Assembly: GCA_009838975.1 (NCBI GenBank)
Contig: VXQO01000015.1
Coordinates: 1-64,000, forward strand
Source: Gemmatimonadota bacterium
GTDB lineage: Bacteria > Gemmatimonadota > Gemmatimonadetes > Longimicrobiales > Gaopeijiaceae
DNA length: 64,000 bases
Direction of reading: 5' to 3'
Shown here: in pieces, positions 36,080-44,726 of the stretch
Layout of the letters: the number at the start of each line of letters is the position of its first letter
Numbering within the stretch: the first letter of the stretch is position 1
The notes under the pieces: model-generated
Database searches by the model: none
What the model saw: the letters and a program-made list of their open reading frames with translations, nothing else
Told to the model about the DNA's origin: nothing
Position numbers and translations under genes: made by a program

Positions 36080-36150
36080 GTCCCTTCGCCCTGACATTTT
36101 TTGGGCGTGCGACGCTCCTAGAAACTACTTCTGCACCGGAGAGCTGATCC

Positions 36151-39100
36151 ATGCCCGGTCACACCGAACGTGATTTCGAGACGGCGATCGAAGTCGGGCT
36201 GACCAGCGGAGGGGGCTTTCGGAAGCGGCGTCCGAGCAGCTTTGACGAAGTGCGTGCTCTCTTCCCAGACGACATTGTCGGCTTCTTGAAGGATAGCCAA
36301 CCGGCAAAGTGGGAATCACTGGAGGCGCTTCTCGGACCGAAGACCGCCGTGACCGTGGTCGATAGCCTGTCGAAGGAGCTTGACTTCAAGGGCGCGCTCC
36401 ACGTCCTGCGCCACGGGTTCAAGTGCTACGGCAAGACCCTACGTATGGCCTATTTCCGCCCGAACACAACCATGAACCCGGAAGCAGCAGGAAAATACGC
36501 CAAGAACCGGCTGACGATCACGCGCCAGGTGTCCTTCGTCTCGGTAATGAAGAAGGCAAATGGCAAGAACCGGCGCTGCGTCATCGACGTGACGCTTGCC
36601 GTCAACGGCCTTCCCGTCGTCACCGCCGAACTCAAGAACCCGCTGACCGGCCAGCGGGCGGCCCACGCCGTGGCCCAGTACAAGGATGATCGGGACGGAC
36701 GAGATCTTCTCTTCGCCTTCAAGAGACGCGCCCTGGTCCACTTTGCCGTGGACCCGGACGAGGTATGGATGACGACCCGTCTCAGGGGCAAGGAGACCCA
36801 GTTCCTGCCGTTCAACCGGGGAAACGACCACGGGGCGGGCAATCCGCCGGTCGAGGGCAACTGGAAGAGCCACTACCTGTGGGACGAGGTGCTCCAAGCC
36901 GACAGCCTCTTGGAGATCCTGCAACGCTTCATGCACTTGGAAGTGAAGGACAGACAGGTCGAGATCCACAAGGGTATGCGTACCGTGCGGAAGGAGAAGA
37001 TGATCTTTCCGCGCTACCACCAGCTTGACGCCGTTAGGAAGCTGGTTGCGCACGCCAAGGCCAACAGCGCGGGCCGCAACTACCTCATTCAACATTCGGC
37101 CGGTTCTGGAAAATCGAACTCGATTGCATGGCTCTCGCACCGGTTGGCCAGTCTGCATGACCACCACGACGAAAAGGTGTTTCACTCCGTCATCGTCGTA
37201 ACCGACCGGCGCGTGCTCGATCAGCAGTTGCAGGACACTATCTATCAGTTCGAACACAAGGCCGGTGTGGTGGAAAAGATCGACGAGGATACCCGGCAGC
37301 TCGCCCGAGCATTGTCTGACGGCACGCCAATCGTCATCACCACGATCCAGAAGTTCCCCTTCATCTCGCAGGCCCTCTCGACTCTGGAGAAGAGGGGCGC
37401 GGGTGTGAGGATCGACACGGCTGGAAAGCGCTTTGCCGTCATCGTCGACGAGGCACACTCGTCCCAGAGTGGAGAGACCGCAACCGCTCTCAAGGGCATG
37501 CTGAACAAGGCGGGGATCGAGGCGGCCATTGCAGCCCAGCTTTCCGACGAAGAGGACGAGGATCTCTCCGACGACGCGAAGGCGGCGGTGCTGCGCGACG
37601 CACTACGACGAGCCCGCCAGCCGAACCTCAGCTTCTTTGCCTTCACGGCCACCCCGAAGTTCAAGACAATGGCCTTGTTCGACGAACCTGGGCCATCGGG
37701 CGCGTCACCTTTCCACGAGTACTCGATGCGACAAGCCATCGAGGAGGGCTTCGTGATGGACGTGCTTCAGAACTATACTACCTACAAGCGATTCTTCGGC
37801 CTGATCAAGCAGGTCGAGGATGATCCGGATGTGCCGCGTAGGAAAGCCGGGAACGCCCTCACACGCTATCTGGAGCTTCATCCCGTCAACATCGACCAGG
37901 TCGTTGCCGTCATCGTCGAACACTTCTGTCTCCATGTGATGCACGAGCTCGGTGGCCGCGCCAAGGCGATGGTCGTCACCGGTTCCCGCCTCGCCGCCGT
38001 AAAGTACAAACTCGCCTTCGACCGCTACATTGCGGATCGGGGCTATGTTGGCATCCGTTCGCTTGTGGCCTTCTCGGGCACGGTCGAAGATCCCGACGAC
38101 CCTGGGACATCCTACACCGAAGTCGCGATGAACGACGGTCTTGCCGAACGCGAACTCCCGGAGGCCTTCGAGCGGGACGATTACCGGGTTCTTCTGGTCG
38201 CGGAGAAGTACCAGACGGGCTTCGATCAGCCCTTGTTGCAGACCATGTACGTGGTGAAGCGGTTAGCCGGTGTTCAGGCGGTCCAGACCCTCTCCCGGCT
38301 TAACCGCATGGCACCGGGCAAGTCGCGCATCTTCGTCCTCGATTTCGCGAATGAGGAACGTGAGATCTACAATGCGTTCAAGCCGTACTATGAGACGACG
38401 CCCGTTGGCGAGAACGCCGATCCGCATCACCTGTCGCAGCTGCAACATGCCCTCCTTGAGTGGGCGATCTTTGCGCCCGCCGATGTCCACGGGTTCGCCG
38501 AGGTTTGGTATCGTGGCAAGCGCAACCACTCGGCAGGAGACCATCGCGTGATGAACGCCCTTCTCGATGCCGTTGTTCAGCGCTTTCTGGATCGAGAGGA
38601 AAAGGACCGAGAGCAGTTCCGTAGCCAGTTGAATGCCTACCGGAGTCTATACGCATTCCTCTCACAGATCATACCCTATCAGGACAGCGATCTGGAGCGG
38701 CTCTACGCGTTCGTGAGGAGCCTGCTTGCGAAGCTCCCGCCCCCGGGTGACGGCCACGCCTTCGTATTGGACGACGAAGTGGCGCTGCGGTTTTTCCGGC
38801 TTCAGCAAGTGAGGGATGGCTCTATCGGCCTCTCGCTGGGCGATGCCGATCCCTTGAAGGGACCGACGGATGTAGGCACGGCACGCGCCAAGGACAAGGA
38901 CGTGTCTCTTTCGAGCCTGATCGACCGCTTGAACGAGCGTTTCGGCACTGACTTCACGGAGGCAGATGAGTTGTTCTTCGATCAGATACGGGCCTCGGCC
39001 GAAAGGGACGAGACCATCGCCGAAGCTGCTCGCGCCAATAGCTTCGCCAACTTTGCCGCGTATCTGGAACGGACGCTCGACGAGTTGTTTATCGCGCGAA

Positions 39101-39234
39101 TGGAGGGCAACGAAGAGATCTTCTCCCGGGTGATGACGGACTTGGAGTTTCGTTCAGCCGCGCACGGGCACCTAGCGCGCGAGATTTTTCGGCGAATCCG
39201 TAAGAAGAGTGCTTCATCCACGATCTTGGATTAA
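36151..39234 (+). CDS. hsdR: type I restriction-modification endonuclease/translocase subunit
   Basis: A 1027-residue protein: PD-(D/E)xK nuclease domain (about 60-200; VTAELKNPL gives the E-x-K), then SF2 translocase domains with Walker A GSGKSNS (about 317-323), DEAH-type VDEAHSSQ (about 432-437) and later helicase motifs (TATPK, VAEKYQTGFDQP, QTLSRLNR). The C-terminal helical part (about 780-1027) binds HsdM. The ATG 36151 is 71 bases after hsdS. Complete and uninterrupted by eye. Restricts unmethylated incoming DNA; the ICE also has an ArdC-like gene. Confidence 0.92.
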   Translation: MPGHTERDFETAIEVGLTSGGGFRKRRPSSFDEVRALFPDDIVGFLKDSQPAKWESLEALLGPKTAVTVVDSLSKELDFKGALHVLRHGFKCYGKTLRMAYFRPNTTMNPEAAGKYAKNRLTITRQVSFVSVMKKANGKNRRCVIDVTLAVNGLPVVTAELKNPLTGQRAAHAVAQYKDDRDGRDLLFAFKRRALVHFAVDPDEVWMTTRLRGKETQFLPFNRGNDHGAGNPPVEGNWKSHYLWDEVLQADSLLEILQRFMHLEVKDRQVEIHKGMRTVRKEKMIFPRYHQLDAVRKLVAHAKANSAGRNYLIQHSAGSGKSNSIAWLSHRLASLHDHHDEKVFHSVIVVTDRRVLDQQLQDTIYQFEHKAGVVEKIDEDTRQLARALSDGTPIVITTIQKFPFISQALSTLEKRGAGVRIDTAGKRFAVIVDEAHSSQSGETATALKGMLNKAGIEAAIAAQLSDEEDEDLSDDAKAAVLRDALRRARQPNLSFFAFTATPKFKTMALFDEPGPSGASPFHEYSMRQAIEEGFVMDVLQNYTTYKRFFGLIKQVEDDPDVPRRKAGNALTRYLELHPVNIDQVVAVIVEHFCLHVMHELGGRAKAMVVTGSRLAAVKYKLAFDRYIADRGYVGIRSLVAFSGTVEDPDDPGTSYTEVAMNDGLAERELPEAFERDDYRVLLVAEKYQTGFDQPLLQTMYVVKRLAGVQAVQTLSRLNRMAPGKSRIFVLDFANEEREIYNAFKPYYETTPVGENADPHHLSQLQHALLEWAIFAPADVHGFAEVWYRGKRNHSAGDHRVMNALLDAVVQRFLDREEKDREQFRSQLNAYRSLYAFLSQIIPYQDSDLERLYAFVRSLLAKLPPPGDGHAFVLDDEVALRFFRLQQVRDGSIGLSLGDADPLKGPTDVGTARAKDKDVSLSSLIDRLNERFGTDFTEADELFFDQIRASAERDETIAEAARANSFANFAAYLERTLDELFIARMEGNEEIFSRVMTDLEFRSAAHGHLAREIFRRIRKKSASSTILD

Positions 39235-39281
39235 GGCAAGTGTGACCTTAGGCGGATCTTGGTGGTGTATTGAGCAGACGA

Positions 39282-40556
39282 TCATGCCAATGACGCTCGC
39301 TCGGGAATGGTCGATTCAAGCGCGTTGGCTAGGCGATACAGATCGCGTGAGTGCATCCCTAGCGCCGTGTCGCGCCAGATCCTGCAACGGATGCCGTCGA
39401 TGTTCTGCTCTGAATCGGATGGTGTGTGCTCCTCGGGTCGATAGAAGAGCAGTCTGCTTCCACCGTACTTCCACGCGGTCGAAAAGATCGGTGGTCGCGA
39501 GTGTATCCAACGCCGAAACTGAGGCAATTCTCCGCCGTTGGCATCCATCCAGACGTTTTGTGCAACCTGTAGAACGATAAGGTCCAACGAACTAGGCACG
39601 AGACCCCAGTCCCCATGGTTATTCTCGATAGCGGCACGGGCACCTTGTCTTACCTGCCCTCCGAGGCGTTGTAGCCTTGCCGCTCCATCGAAAAACCGGA
39701 AGGTCGCAATCAAGTGCTCGACGACGTGTGGAAGAAAGATGGGATAAGGCGTGCTTGCCTTGACGAGATTTGCGCCATGAAGTCCGGTGGACTCCCTGAA
39801 CTTCGTTGTCGGTTCCGCGTAATATCGCGTGTCCAAATACACCTTGCTAGCGCCGCCGTACGAGCTGTCATAAACGGCTAGTACATCTGAGATCGTCAGC
39901 GTCGTCTGCCCCACCATTGCCAATTTCGCATTGGGATCGCAACGAGCGAATCTGTCATCCGCGTCCTGGCGGTGCGCATCGTCGAGTGCCTCGTACAACT
40001 CCCTGAGCGAGTGACGATTGCCAGCGTCCTTGTCAGAGCGCATGAGATCAGCTTTGATAACGAGTTCAGTGGCCATCACCAGCAGGTGGAGAGCAGGCAT
40101 AATCTCCACGACCGACCTCGGAGGTCGCCCGTTGGGCATGGCCGCCCGATACGCCGAAAGGTAATGCGCCGCGAAACGCGCCATCAGTTCGGGGTCGCCA
40201 TGTCGATCCACTACGGTGCCATCCTGGATCGTTCCCTCTCGGGTTGGCAACACTTCGCGTGTGTCGGTGAGCCAGACAGCCGGATACTGCACAGAAGCAA
40301 ACTGCCCGGTGTCGTCCCTCATGCTGATCATCGCTCGCATGTTCTCCACCCTGCCATGGCTTCGGTCTCCCGACGCTCTTTTGGCTTGACCCATGTGGTA
40401 AGAAACCTCTGTTTGGATTTCCTGACCGCAGTTTGCGCAGGTGAACGGCCGCTCCACTTGAACGGGCGATCCGAGCGCAGTCACGGTGTGGAAAAAGATG
40501 CGAATGGGTCCCGGCAGGAATTCCTGCCGACCACACTGATGACAATTGCCGTCCAC
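39282..40556 (-). CDS. zinc-ribbon protein with HEPN-like helical segment, unrecognised
   Basis: A 424-residue protein, not recognised. It has two CxxC knuckles at the N-terminus (C5/C8 in CHQC and C40/C43 in CANC), enough to bind one zinc ion. Residues about 150-195 (ALHLLVMATELVIKADLMRS, then RHSLRELYEAL) have the pattern of HEPN helices (E164, K168, H182). No RxxxxH RNase motif is clear. The rest is alpha/beta with late R-W-I-H-S-R-P-P and Y-R-P-E-E. It is convergent with hsdR (47 bases apart) and the last gene of the ICE. A nucleic-acid-sensing or defence role is inference from context. Confidence 0.6.
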   Translation of the reverse strand: MDGNCHQCGRQEFLPGPIRIFFHTVTALGSPVQVERPFTCANCGQEIQTEVSYHMGQAKRASGDRSHGRVENMRAMISMRDDTGQFASVQYPAVWLTDTREVLPTREGTIQDGTVVDRHGDPELMARFAAHYLSAYRAAMPNGRPPRSVVEIMPALHLLVMATELVIKADLMRSDKDAGNRHSLRELYEALDDAHRQDADDRFARCDPNAKLAMVGQTTLTISDVLAVYDSSYGGASKVYLDTRYYAEPTTKFRESTGLHGANLVKASTPYPIFLPHVVEHLIATFRFFDGAARLQRLGGQVRQGARAAIENNHGDWGLVPSSLDLIVLQVAQNVWMDANGGELPQFRRWIHSRPPIFSTAWKYGGSRLLFYRPEEHTPSDSEQNIDGIRCRIWRDTALGMHSRDLYRLANALESTIPERASLA

Positions 40557-41086
40557 GAATTCACACCTCCCTCAAGGATGTGCCGTCAGGGGGACCTCAG
40601 ACCTTCCGCCGCCGCTCCGGGAGGGGCTCTCCGGCCTCGAATCCCCTTCCTCCTGACAGGTCCCGCATCAATTCGGAAACGTTGAGCTTCCTGAGCCGCT
40701 GCGCCATGGATCGGCGCAGCCCGACCGTGGCGAACGGGCTCTACTCCGTGTTGGTTCGTTTCACGGGCGACGCCGGTGCTGCTTCGGGAAGGCGCAAAAG
40801 GCCATCGTCTAACATCGCCCTCGGTTGTCCAACGAAGTAGAACCAGTTGAGGCACCAGCCAGCGCTGCGTTCGCCCACCACAGGAATCCCCGGCCAAGCC
40901 CCTCCGGCACCGCCACACCGCGCTGCTTGGCGAGGTGGACGCGGCGGGACTCCCGCCAATCCAGTTCGCGAACCCCCGGTGTCTTGGCAACGCGTGACTG
41001 AGTCGTGCTCCACGGAAAGAATGGCAGATCGTGCAGTCCCGATTGAACTTAGACGATTCCGTGCCGTGGCCTACGGCATCCGTGTT
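40557..41086. other. right end of the ICE, no convincing gene
   Basis: A 530-bp stretch between the zinc-ribbon gene and attR. Several open frames exist in all phases but none has family-like sequence, and the minus frame continues only because the target gene's frame reads through attR into the element. A 37-codon minus frame (ATG at 40707, ending at 40597) is Arg-rich and not supported. Probably holds the attP arm region and recombinase arm sites. Confidence 0.4.
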
Positions 41087-41100
41087 CCGCTGATCCAACG
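41087..41100. repeat. candidate attR core (14-bp direct repeat)
   Basis: CCGCTGATCCAACG, identical to 10734-10747 and in the same direction. Left flank GTGTT is ICE sequence, right flank GAAGCG is chromosomal. Confidence 0.65.
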
Positions 41101-41314
41101 GAAGCGCGTCCGGGCTCACCCCGACTGTCGCCAACATCTTCCCGCTGGAAGACCAGGCAGTAGCCCGGTGGTACCGGTCCCGGATCCTGGTGTAGTGCTG
41201 TGCCGTAACGGCGAGTTCTTCAAAGATCTCGCCCATGGTCGCCGGGTCGGCCAGCCGTACATACTCGTCCCCGCCGCCGTGTTGCGACGGCTGGACCCTG
41301 ATGGTCACGATCAT
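41087..41314 (-). pseudogene. 5' part of the small gene split by the ICE
   Basis: Starts ATG 41314 behind a strong RBS (AGGAGG, correct spacing), and runs 76 codons to the repeat (IVTIRVQPSQHGGGDEYVRL, then PALPLDQR-like end). Joined to 10747-10707 it becomes an 84-residue acidic-tailed protein. In the integrated state the frame continues into the ICE to 40586 with no family-like sequence, so a 242-residue hybrid could be made but is unlikely to be functional. Function of the native protein unknown; it starts 92 bases from the lipoprotein gene upstream. Confidence 0.65.
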
Positions 41315-41406
41315 CTCAAGCCTCCTGTTGCAAACGAAGCGGATCGGGCCGGCACCTCACGCGGAGCGGGCGCCGCCCCAACTCTTCCACAACCGGTTGC
41401 ATCCGT

Positions 41407-42039
41407 TCAGATCGGGAAGTTCAGCGGCATCAGCGATTCCGACATGTCGATCTTCACCTCGTGGCCGCATACCGACCCGGCGAAAAAGCCCGTGTCCGGG
41501 TTGTCGGGATCGGGAAGCACACTTGCCGTTGCCTCTATCAGGCCGTCGATCCGACAGCTGCCCGCGCGCAGGTTCAGCTTCCAGCCGAGGGTACCGGTGA
41601 TCGAGCCCTGGATCCTGACGACCTCCGTGGACGACCCCGGCGGGACGGTCTCGAAGTGCAGTTGGGAGCGGAGGTGCGGATCGCCGTCGACCACGAACAC
41701 ATAGCCCTGGTTTCTCATCCGGCACGCGGTCGGCACGATCGTGAGGCTCATGTCCGTCCCCTCCTGGTCGCCCTGCGCCTGAAACTCATCGATGGTCTCG
41801 ATCACCTCGACCTGTCCCCCCTGCGGACACTGGACCACGACGCTGCCGGGGTGGATGGGGTTGTCTTCGTCGTTGAGCGACAGCCGGGTGATTCCGCGGA
41901 ACAGTGCCACGGACTCGTCCTGCGTGAGTTCCTGGACGGGCTCGTCCGCAGGCTGGTAGTCTGGTGCGACCGGGTCCTCTTCGCAGGCCGCCATCAGGGC
42001 GAGCGTGAGAATGATCGCGGGCATCGCGCGTGCTGACAT
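41407..42039 (-). CDS. hypothetical lipoprotein
   Basis: A 210-residue protein with a lipobox at residues 15-19 (L-M-A-A-C), Cys19 being the lipid site, and an acidic start to the mature part (EEDPVAPDYQPADE). Two Cys (VVQCPQGG and TACRMR) may form a disulphide, and two more lie near the C-terminus (GSCRIDG, GSVCGH). No catalytic motif. RBS AAGGAGG precedes ATG 42039. It is likely the first gene of the operon continued by the split gene and the genes at 10.4-8.75 kb. Confidence 0.7.
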   Translation of the reverse strand: MSARAMPAIILTLALMAACEEDPVAPDYQPADEPVQELTQDESVALFRGITRLSLNDEDNPIHPGSVVVQCPQGGQVEVIETIDEFQAQGDQEGTDMSLTIVPTACRMRNQGYVFVVDGDPHLRSQLHFETVPPGSSTEVVRIQGSITGTLGWKLNLRAGSCRIDGLIEATASVLPDPDNPDTGFFAGSVCGHEVKIDMSESLMPLNFPI

Positions 42040-42260
42040 GGTGTGCCTCCTTCTATCTCGGACCGCATCCCGTCGCGGCCCGCCTGGGTCGACCGGGACC
42101 GGCGCGTCCGGTCCGGCACACCACAGTATCGGCATGGCGGTATCGGGCTCGATAGCGGGAAAACCCTGCATTTCATGAGGGAAATCACCCCCACGCCATG
42201 GGGGTGGTTTCCCTTGCCTGGGGGTGATTCCCCCTGCCCGGAAGAGAGAGGCGGAGTGCC

Positions 42261-42914
42261 CTACTGCTCGCCTTGGGCCTGCAGGATTCCAGCCTCGAGC
42301 GCGAAGCGCACGATGTCGCGTCGCGTGCGCAGCCCGAGCTTGGTCTTGGCGCGGCCGATGTAGCCCTCGACGGTCTTCGGGCTGAGAAACATCTCCTCGG
42401 CGGCCTCGGAGGTCGAAAAGCCCTTCGCGTACAATTCAATCGCGGTACGTTCGCGAGAGGATAGCACCTCGGGCCCCGGCTTGCGGCTCGAGGTGCCTTC
42501 TGCCTTCCGCCTCGCGAGCAGGGCGGTCGCACGGCGCGGCAGATAGGTATGGCCGCGCACGATCGCTTCGATGGCTCCCATGAGATCGGTGTCGGCGACG
42601 GACTTGTTCAGAAAGCCCGCGGCGCCGGCGTCGAGGGCGGGGATCAGGAATTCGTCCTCGTCGTGGATCGTGAGCACCAGGACCTTCGTGTCGAGTCCGA
42701 GTCCAGTGATGTGGCGGGTCGCCTCGATCCCGTTCATTCCGGCCATCGCCAGGTCCATGATGACGATGTCCGGCTCCAGTGTCCGCGCCTTTGCCACCGC
42801 CTCCTCCCCCGACGATGCCTCGCCCACGACATCCACGCGCCCCATGGATTCGAGCAGCGCCCTCAGGCCGGCGCGCACCACGTGATGGTCGTCGACCAGC
42901 AGCACCCTCACCAT
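42261..42914 (-). CDS. NarL/FixJ-type response regulator
   Basis: A 217-residue two-component regulator. Receiver domain (1-120) with acidic pocket D8/D9, phosphoacceptor Asp54 (IVIMDLAM), Thr82 and Lys104 (FLNKS); LuxR-type helix-turn-helix at about 148-210 (LSSRERTAIELYAKGFSTSE). Phosphorylation by the partner kinase should release the DNA-binding domain. It overlaps the kinase gene by 7 bases. Targets unknown; the flanking small membrane protein gene may be one. Confidence 0.92.
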   Translation of the reverse strand: MVRVLLVDDHHVVRAGLRALLESMGRVDVVGEASSGEEAVAKARTLEPDIVIMDLAMAGMNGIEATRHITGLGLDTKVLVLTIHDEDEFLIPALDAGAAGFLNKSVADTDLMGAIEAIVRGHTYLPRRATALLARRKAEGTSSRKPGPEVLSSRERTAIELYAKGFSTSEAAEEMFLSPKTVEGYIGRAKTKLGLRTRRDIVRFALEAGILQAQGEQ

Positions 42915-43987
42915 GGTTCGCCATCTGGAGCGATCATCGGCACGGCGGCCCGAACCGTGGTTCCCCTGCCCGGCGAGGTCTCCACGGTCAGACTTCCCCC
43001 GACTGCTTCCGCTCTCTCACGCATTCCGACGAGGCCGATGTGGCCATCGTCCGGTGCGATGCCGGGATCAGGCAACTCGAACCCGCATCCTTCGTCCCGG
43101 ATCTCCGCGATGATCACCCCTTCCGTCGATCTGAGCGTCACGGCGGCTTCGCTCACATTCGCGTGCGTGGCTGCGTTGGTCACGGCCTCCTGCACGATCC
43201 GGTACAGGGCCAAAACGGTGATCGGATCCAGCTCGTCGGCCACCCACTTGAGCCTGAGGCTGGCGTGGATCGTAACGCCGTGCACCTTCCGTATGTCGCG
43301 AAAAAAGCTGGCAAGCGCGGAAACAAGCCCCTGCTGTTCGAGTTTCGAGGCCCTCAACCCCCGAATCATTCGCTTTACCCCCCGGATCGCATCGAGAATC
43401 TCGTCGGAGATCACGGCCCATGCACGCGCTCTCTCCTCCCGGTCCGTCTCCTCCGCCAGCAGCTTTCCCCGGATCTTGAACGCCACGAGGAACTGGAGGA
43501 ATTCGTCGTGCAACTCGCGGGAAAGATGCCTTCGCTCATTCTCGGCCGCCATCACCTTCATTCGGGAAAGCCACCGCATCCGCTTCCAGGCCGAGATGTC
43601 GCGGACCGTGCAGATCACGTGTTCCGGTCCCGATGCCAGCTCGCCGGGGCTAAGACTGATCTCCACCGGGAAGGTTGTACCATCCTTGCGAAGAGCCTGC
43701 AACTCCAGTCCCTGCCCCATGGGACGCGGACGTGGCGCCTCGGCGTAGCCCAGGCGGTGCCGTTCGTGCCGTGTGCGTCTCGCGGCGGGAACCAGCATCT
43801 CCACGCCGGAGCCTTCCATCTCCTCGCGGCGCCATCCGAACATCGTCAGCGCCTGCGGGTTCAGGTCCCGGATCAAGCCGTCGGGGTCAACGATCAGCAT
43901 CGCGTCCGGCGACGCCTCGAACACGGCCCTGTAGTCCCGGTCGCTGAGCAACGGCTGCTCCATTCTGTCGCTGGAACGAATCGACAT
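42908..43987 (-). CDS. PAS-domain histidine kinase (HisKA_3)
   Basis: A 359-residue cytoplasmic sensor kinase. PAS domain (about 12-130; YRAVFEASPDAMLIVDPDGL), HisKA_3 dimerisation domain with His160 (ERRHLSRELHDEF) and HATPase_c domain with N-box (REAVTNAATHA) and G-boxes (DEGCGFELPDPG, GLVGMRERAEAVGG). No membrane segment, so it senses an internal signal such as redox or a ligand. ATG 43987 is used; a GTG at 44134 (overlapping the neighbour's stop) would add 49 low-quality residues rich in Arg, His and Pro. Confidence 0.9.
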   Translation of the reverse strand: MSIRSSDRMEQPLLSDRDYRAVFEASPDAMLIVDPDGLIRDLNPQALTMFGWRREEMEGSGVEMLVPAARRTRHERHRLGYAEAPRPRPMGQGLELQALRKDGTTFPVEISLSPGELASGPEHVICTVRDISAWKRMRWLSRMKVMAAENERRHLSRELHDEFLQFLVAFKIRGKLLAEETDREERARAWAVISDEILDAIRGVKRMIRGLRASKLEQQGLVSALASFFRDIRKVHGVTIHASLRLKWVADELDPITVLALYRIVQEAVTNAATHANVSEAAVTLRSTEGVIIAEIRDEGCGFELPDPGIAPDDGHIGLVGMRERAEAVGGSLTVETSPGRGTTVRAAVPMIAPDGEPW

Positions 43988-44130
43988 CGCGCGGCTGCCA
44001 AGGGGAAGCTCCGGCACCGGACGATCCTCAATCACGAGAAGTGTGCGGCCGGACAATGTCAAACGGGGTCGGAGCGGTGGATGGTGTCGAGAATTGCTGT
44101 GATGTCCGCCACGAGAAACGCCGCCCCCAC

Positions 44131-44442
44131 TCACGAATCACCGCTTGCTCGACGACGCGAAGCGAAGACAAATCGAAGAAGCACGGCCACGCCGGCCACG
44201 ACGCCCAGTGGAATCGCCAGGCGGCCGACCGAAGCCGGCAGGAAGCTGCGCGTGGACGCGAAGAAAGTCAGCAGCGCCACCGCCCACACACCAAATCCGA
44301 TTCGCTCCCAGCGGTCGAGCCGCAACGCCGGAATGCTGTGCGGTAGCTCGAGCGGCCGGGATGTCGGAAATCCTCTGAATCGGTCGTAGTCCCATAGCCA
44401 CAGCTTGACCGTGCCCGTCGGAATGAAGCCTGCGGCGAGCAT
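44131..44442 (-). CDS. small hypothetical membrane protein, perhaps a broken DoxX-like gene
   Basis: A 103-residue protein beginning MLAAGFIPTGTVKLWLWDYD with later hydrophobic segments (about 48-66 and 72-92). Codons just upstream of the ATG (R-L-T-L-F-T-R-I) continue the pattern of DoxX-like first helices but end at a TGA with no start codon, so this may be a 5'-truncated fragment. It ends overlapping the longest frame of the kinase gene. Functional status unclear. Confidence 0.4.
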   Translation of the reverse strand: MLAAGFIPTGTVKLWLWDYDRFRGFPTSRPLELPHSIPALRLDRWERIGFGVWAVALLTFFASTRSFLPASVGRLAIPLGVVAGVAVLLRFVFASRRRASGDS

Positions 44443-44726
44443 GATCCGCGTGAAGAGCGTCAGTCGGTAGAAGGTCCTTCGACCGCACCGTCAGGAAAAG
44501 CCGGTCTAGGGAGCGGAGGGGCCGTATGGCATGTGTGCTTCGAGGGTGTGGTGGCTGCGCGGCGGATCGGTTCGGCCAATCAGGACTACCCGGGGGTCCG
44601 GGTGAGGTCAAGGTGTGGCCGGACGCTGGGCGAGCTGCCCCATTCGATGTTGACAGCGTCAACGTCATCGGGTAAGTTGACGCCGTCAACCAGACCCGGA
44701 TCGACCATCGCGGGAGGAACAACCAG
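44443..44726. promoter_or_regulatory. upstream region of the outer-membrane gene
   Basis: A 284-bp gap. Its last 80 bases hold two TetR-type palindromes. No other gene is seen. Confidence 0.5.
44649..44690. promoter_or_regulatory. tandem TetR-type operators GTTGAC-N3-GTCAAC
   Basis: Two perfect palindromes, GTTGAC-AGC-GTCAAC (44649-44663) and GTTGAC-GCC-GTCAAC (44676-44690), centres 27 bases apart. They end 36 bases before the start codon at 44727, where a promoter would lie. A third copy is at 46373-46387. Confidence 0.75.

Larger units (their letters stand above)
10734..41100. mobile_element. integrative conjugative element with defence cargo (about 30.35 kb)
   Basis: Bounded by the 14-bp direct repeats at 10734-10747 and 41087-41100 (30,353 bp unit). 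Contents in order: tyrosine integrase, helix-turn-helix gene, accessory genes, ArdC-like protein, VirB11, VirD4, type IV secretion genes, AlpA-like and S24 regulators, then TcmP/DUF5131, AbiEi/AbiEii, type I R-M and a zinc-ribbon/HEPN-like gene. The transfer genes are all minus strand with repeated stop/start overlaps. No classical relaxase and no VirB1 or VirB7 were seen. Restoration of an 84-codon frame on joining the flanks is independent support for the ends. The element disrupts a chromosomal operon. Confidence 0.75.

Noticed and set aside
36087-36107. CGCCC...GGGCG hairpin between hsdS and hsdR as a terminator
   Set aside because: 5-bp stem with an 11-base loop; hsdMSR are expected to be co-expressed, so termination here is unlikely.
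40586-41314. 242-codon minus-strand frame taken as one gene
   Set aside because: Only the first 76 codons are target-gene sequence; the rest is ICE end sequence read through attR without family-like composition.
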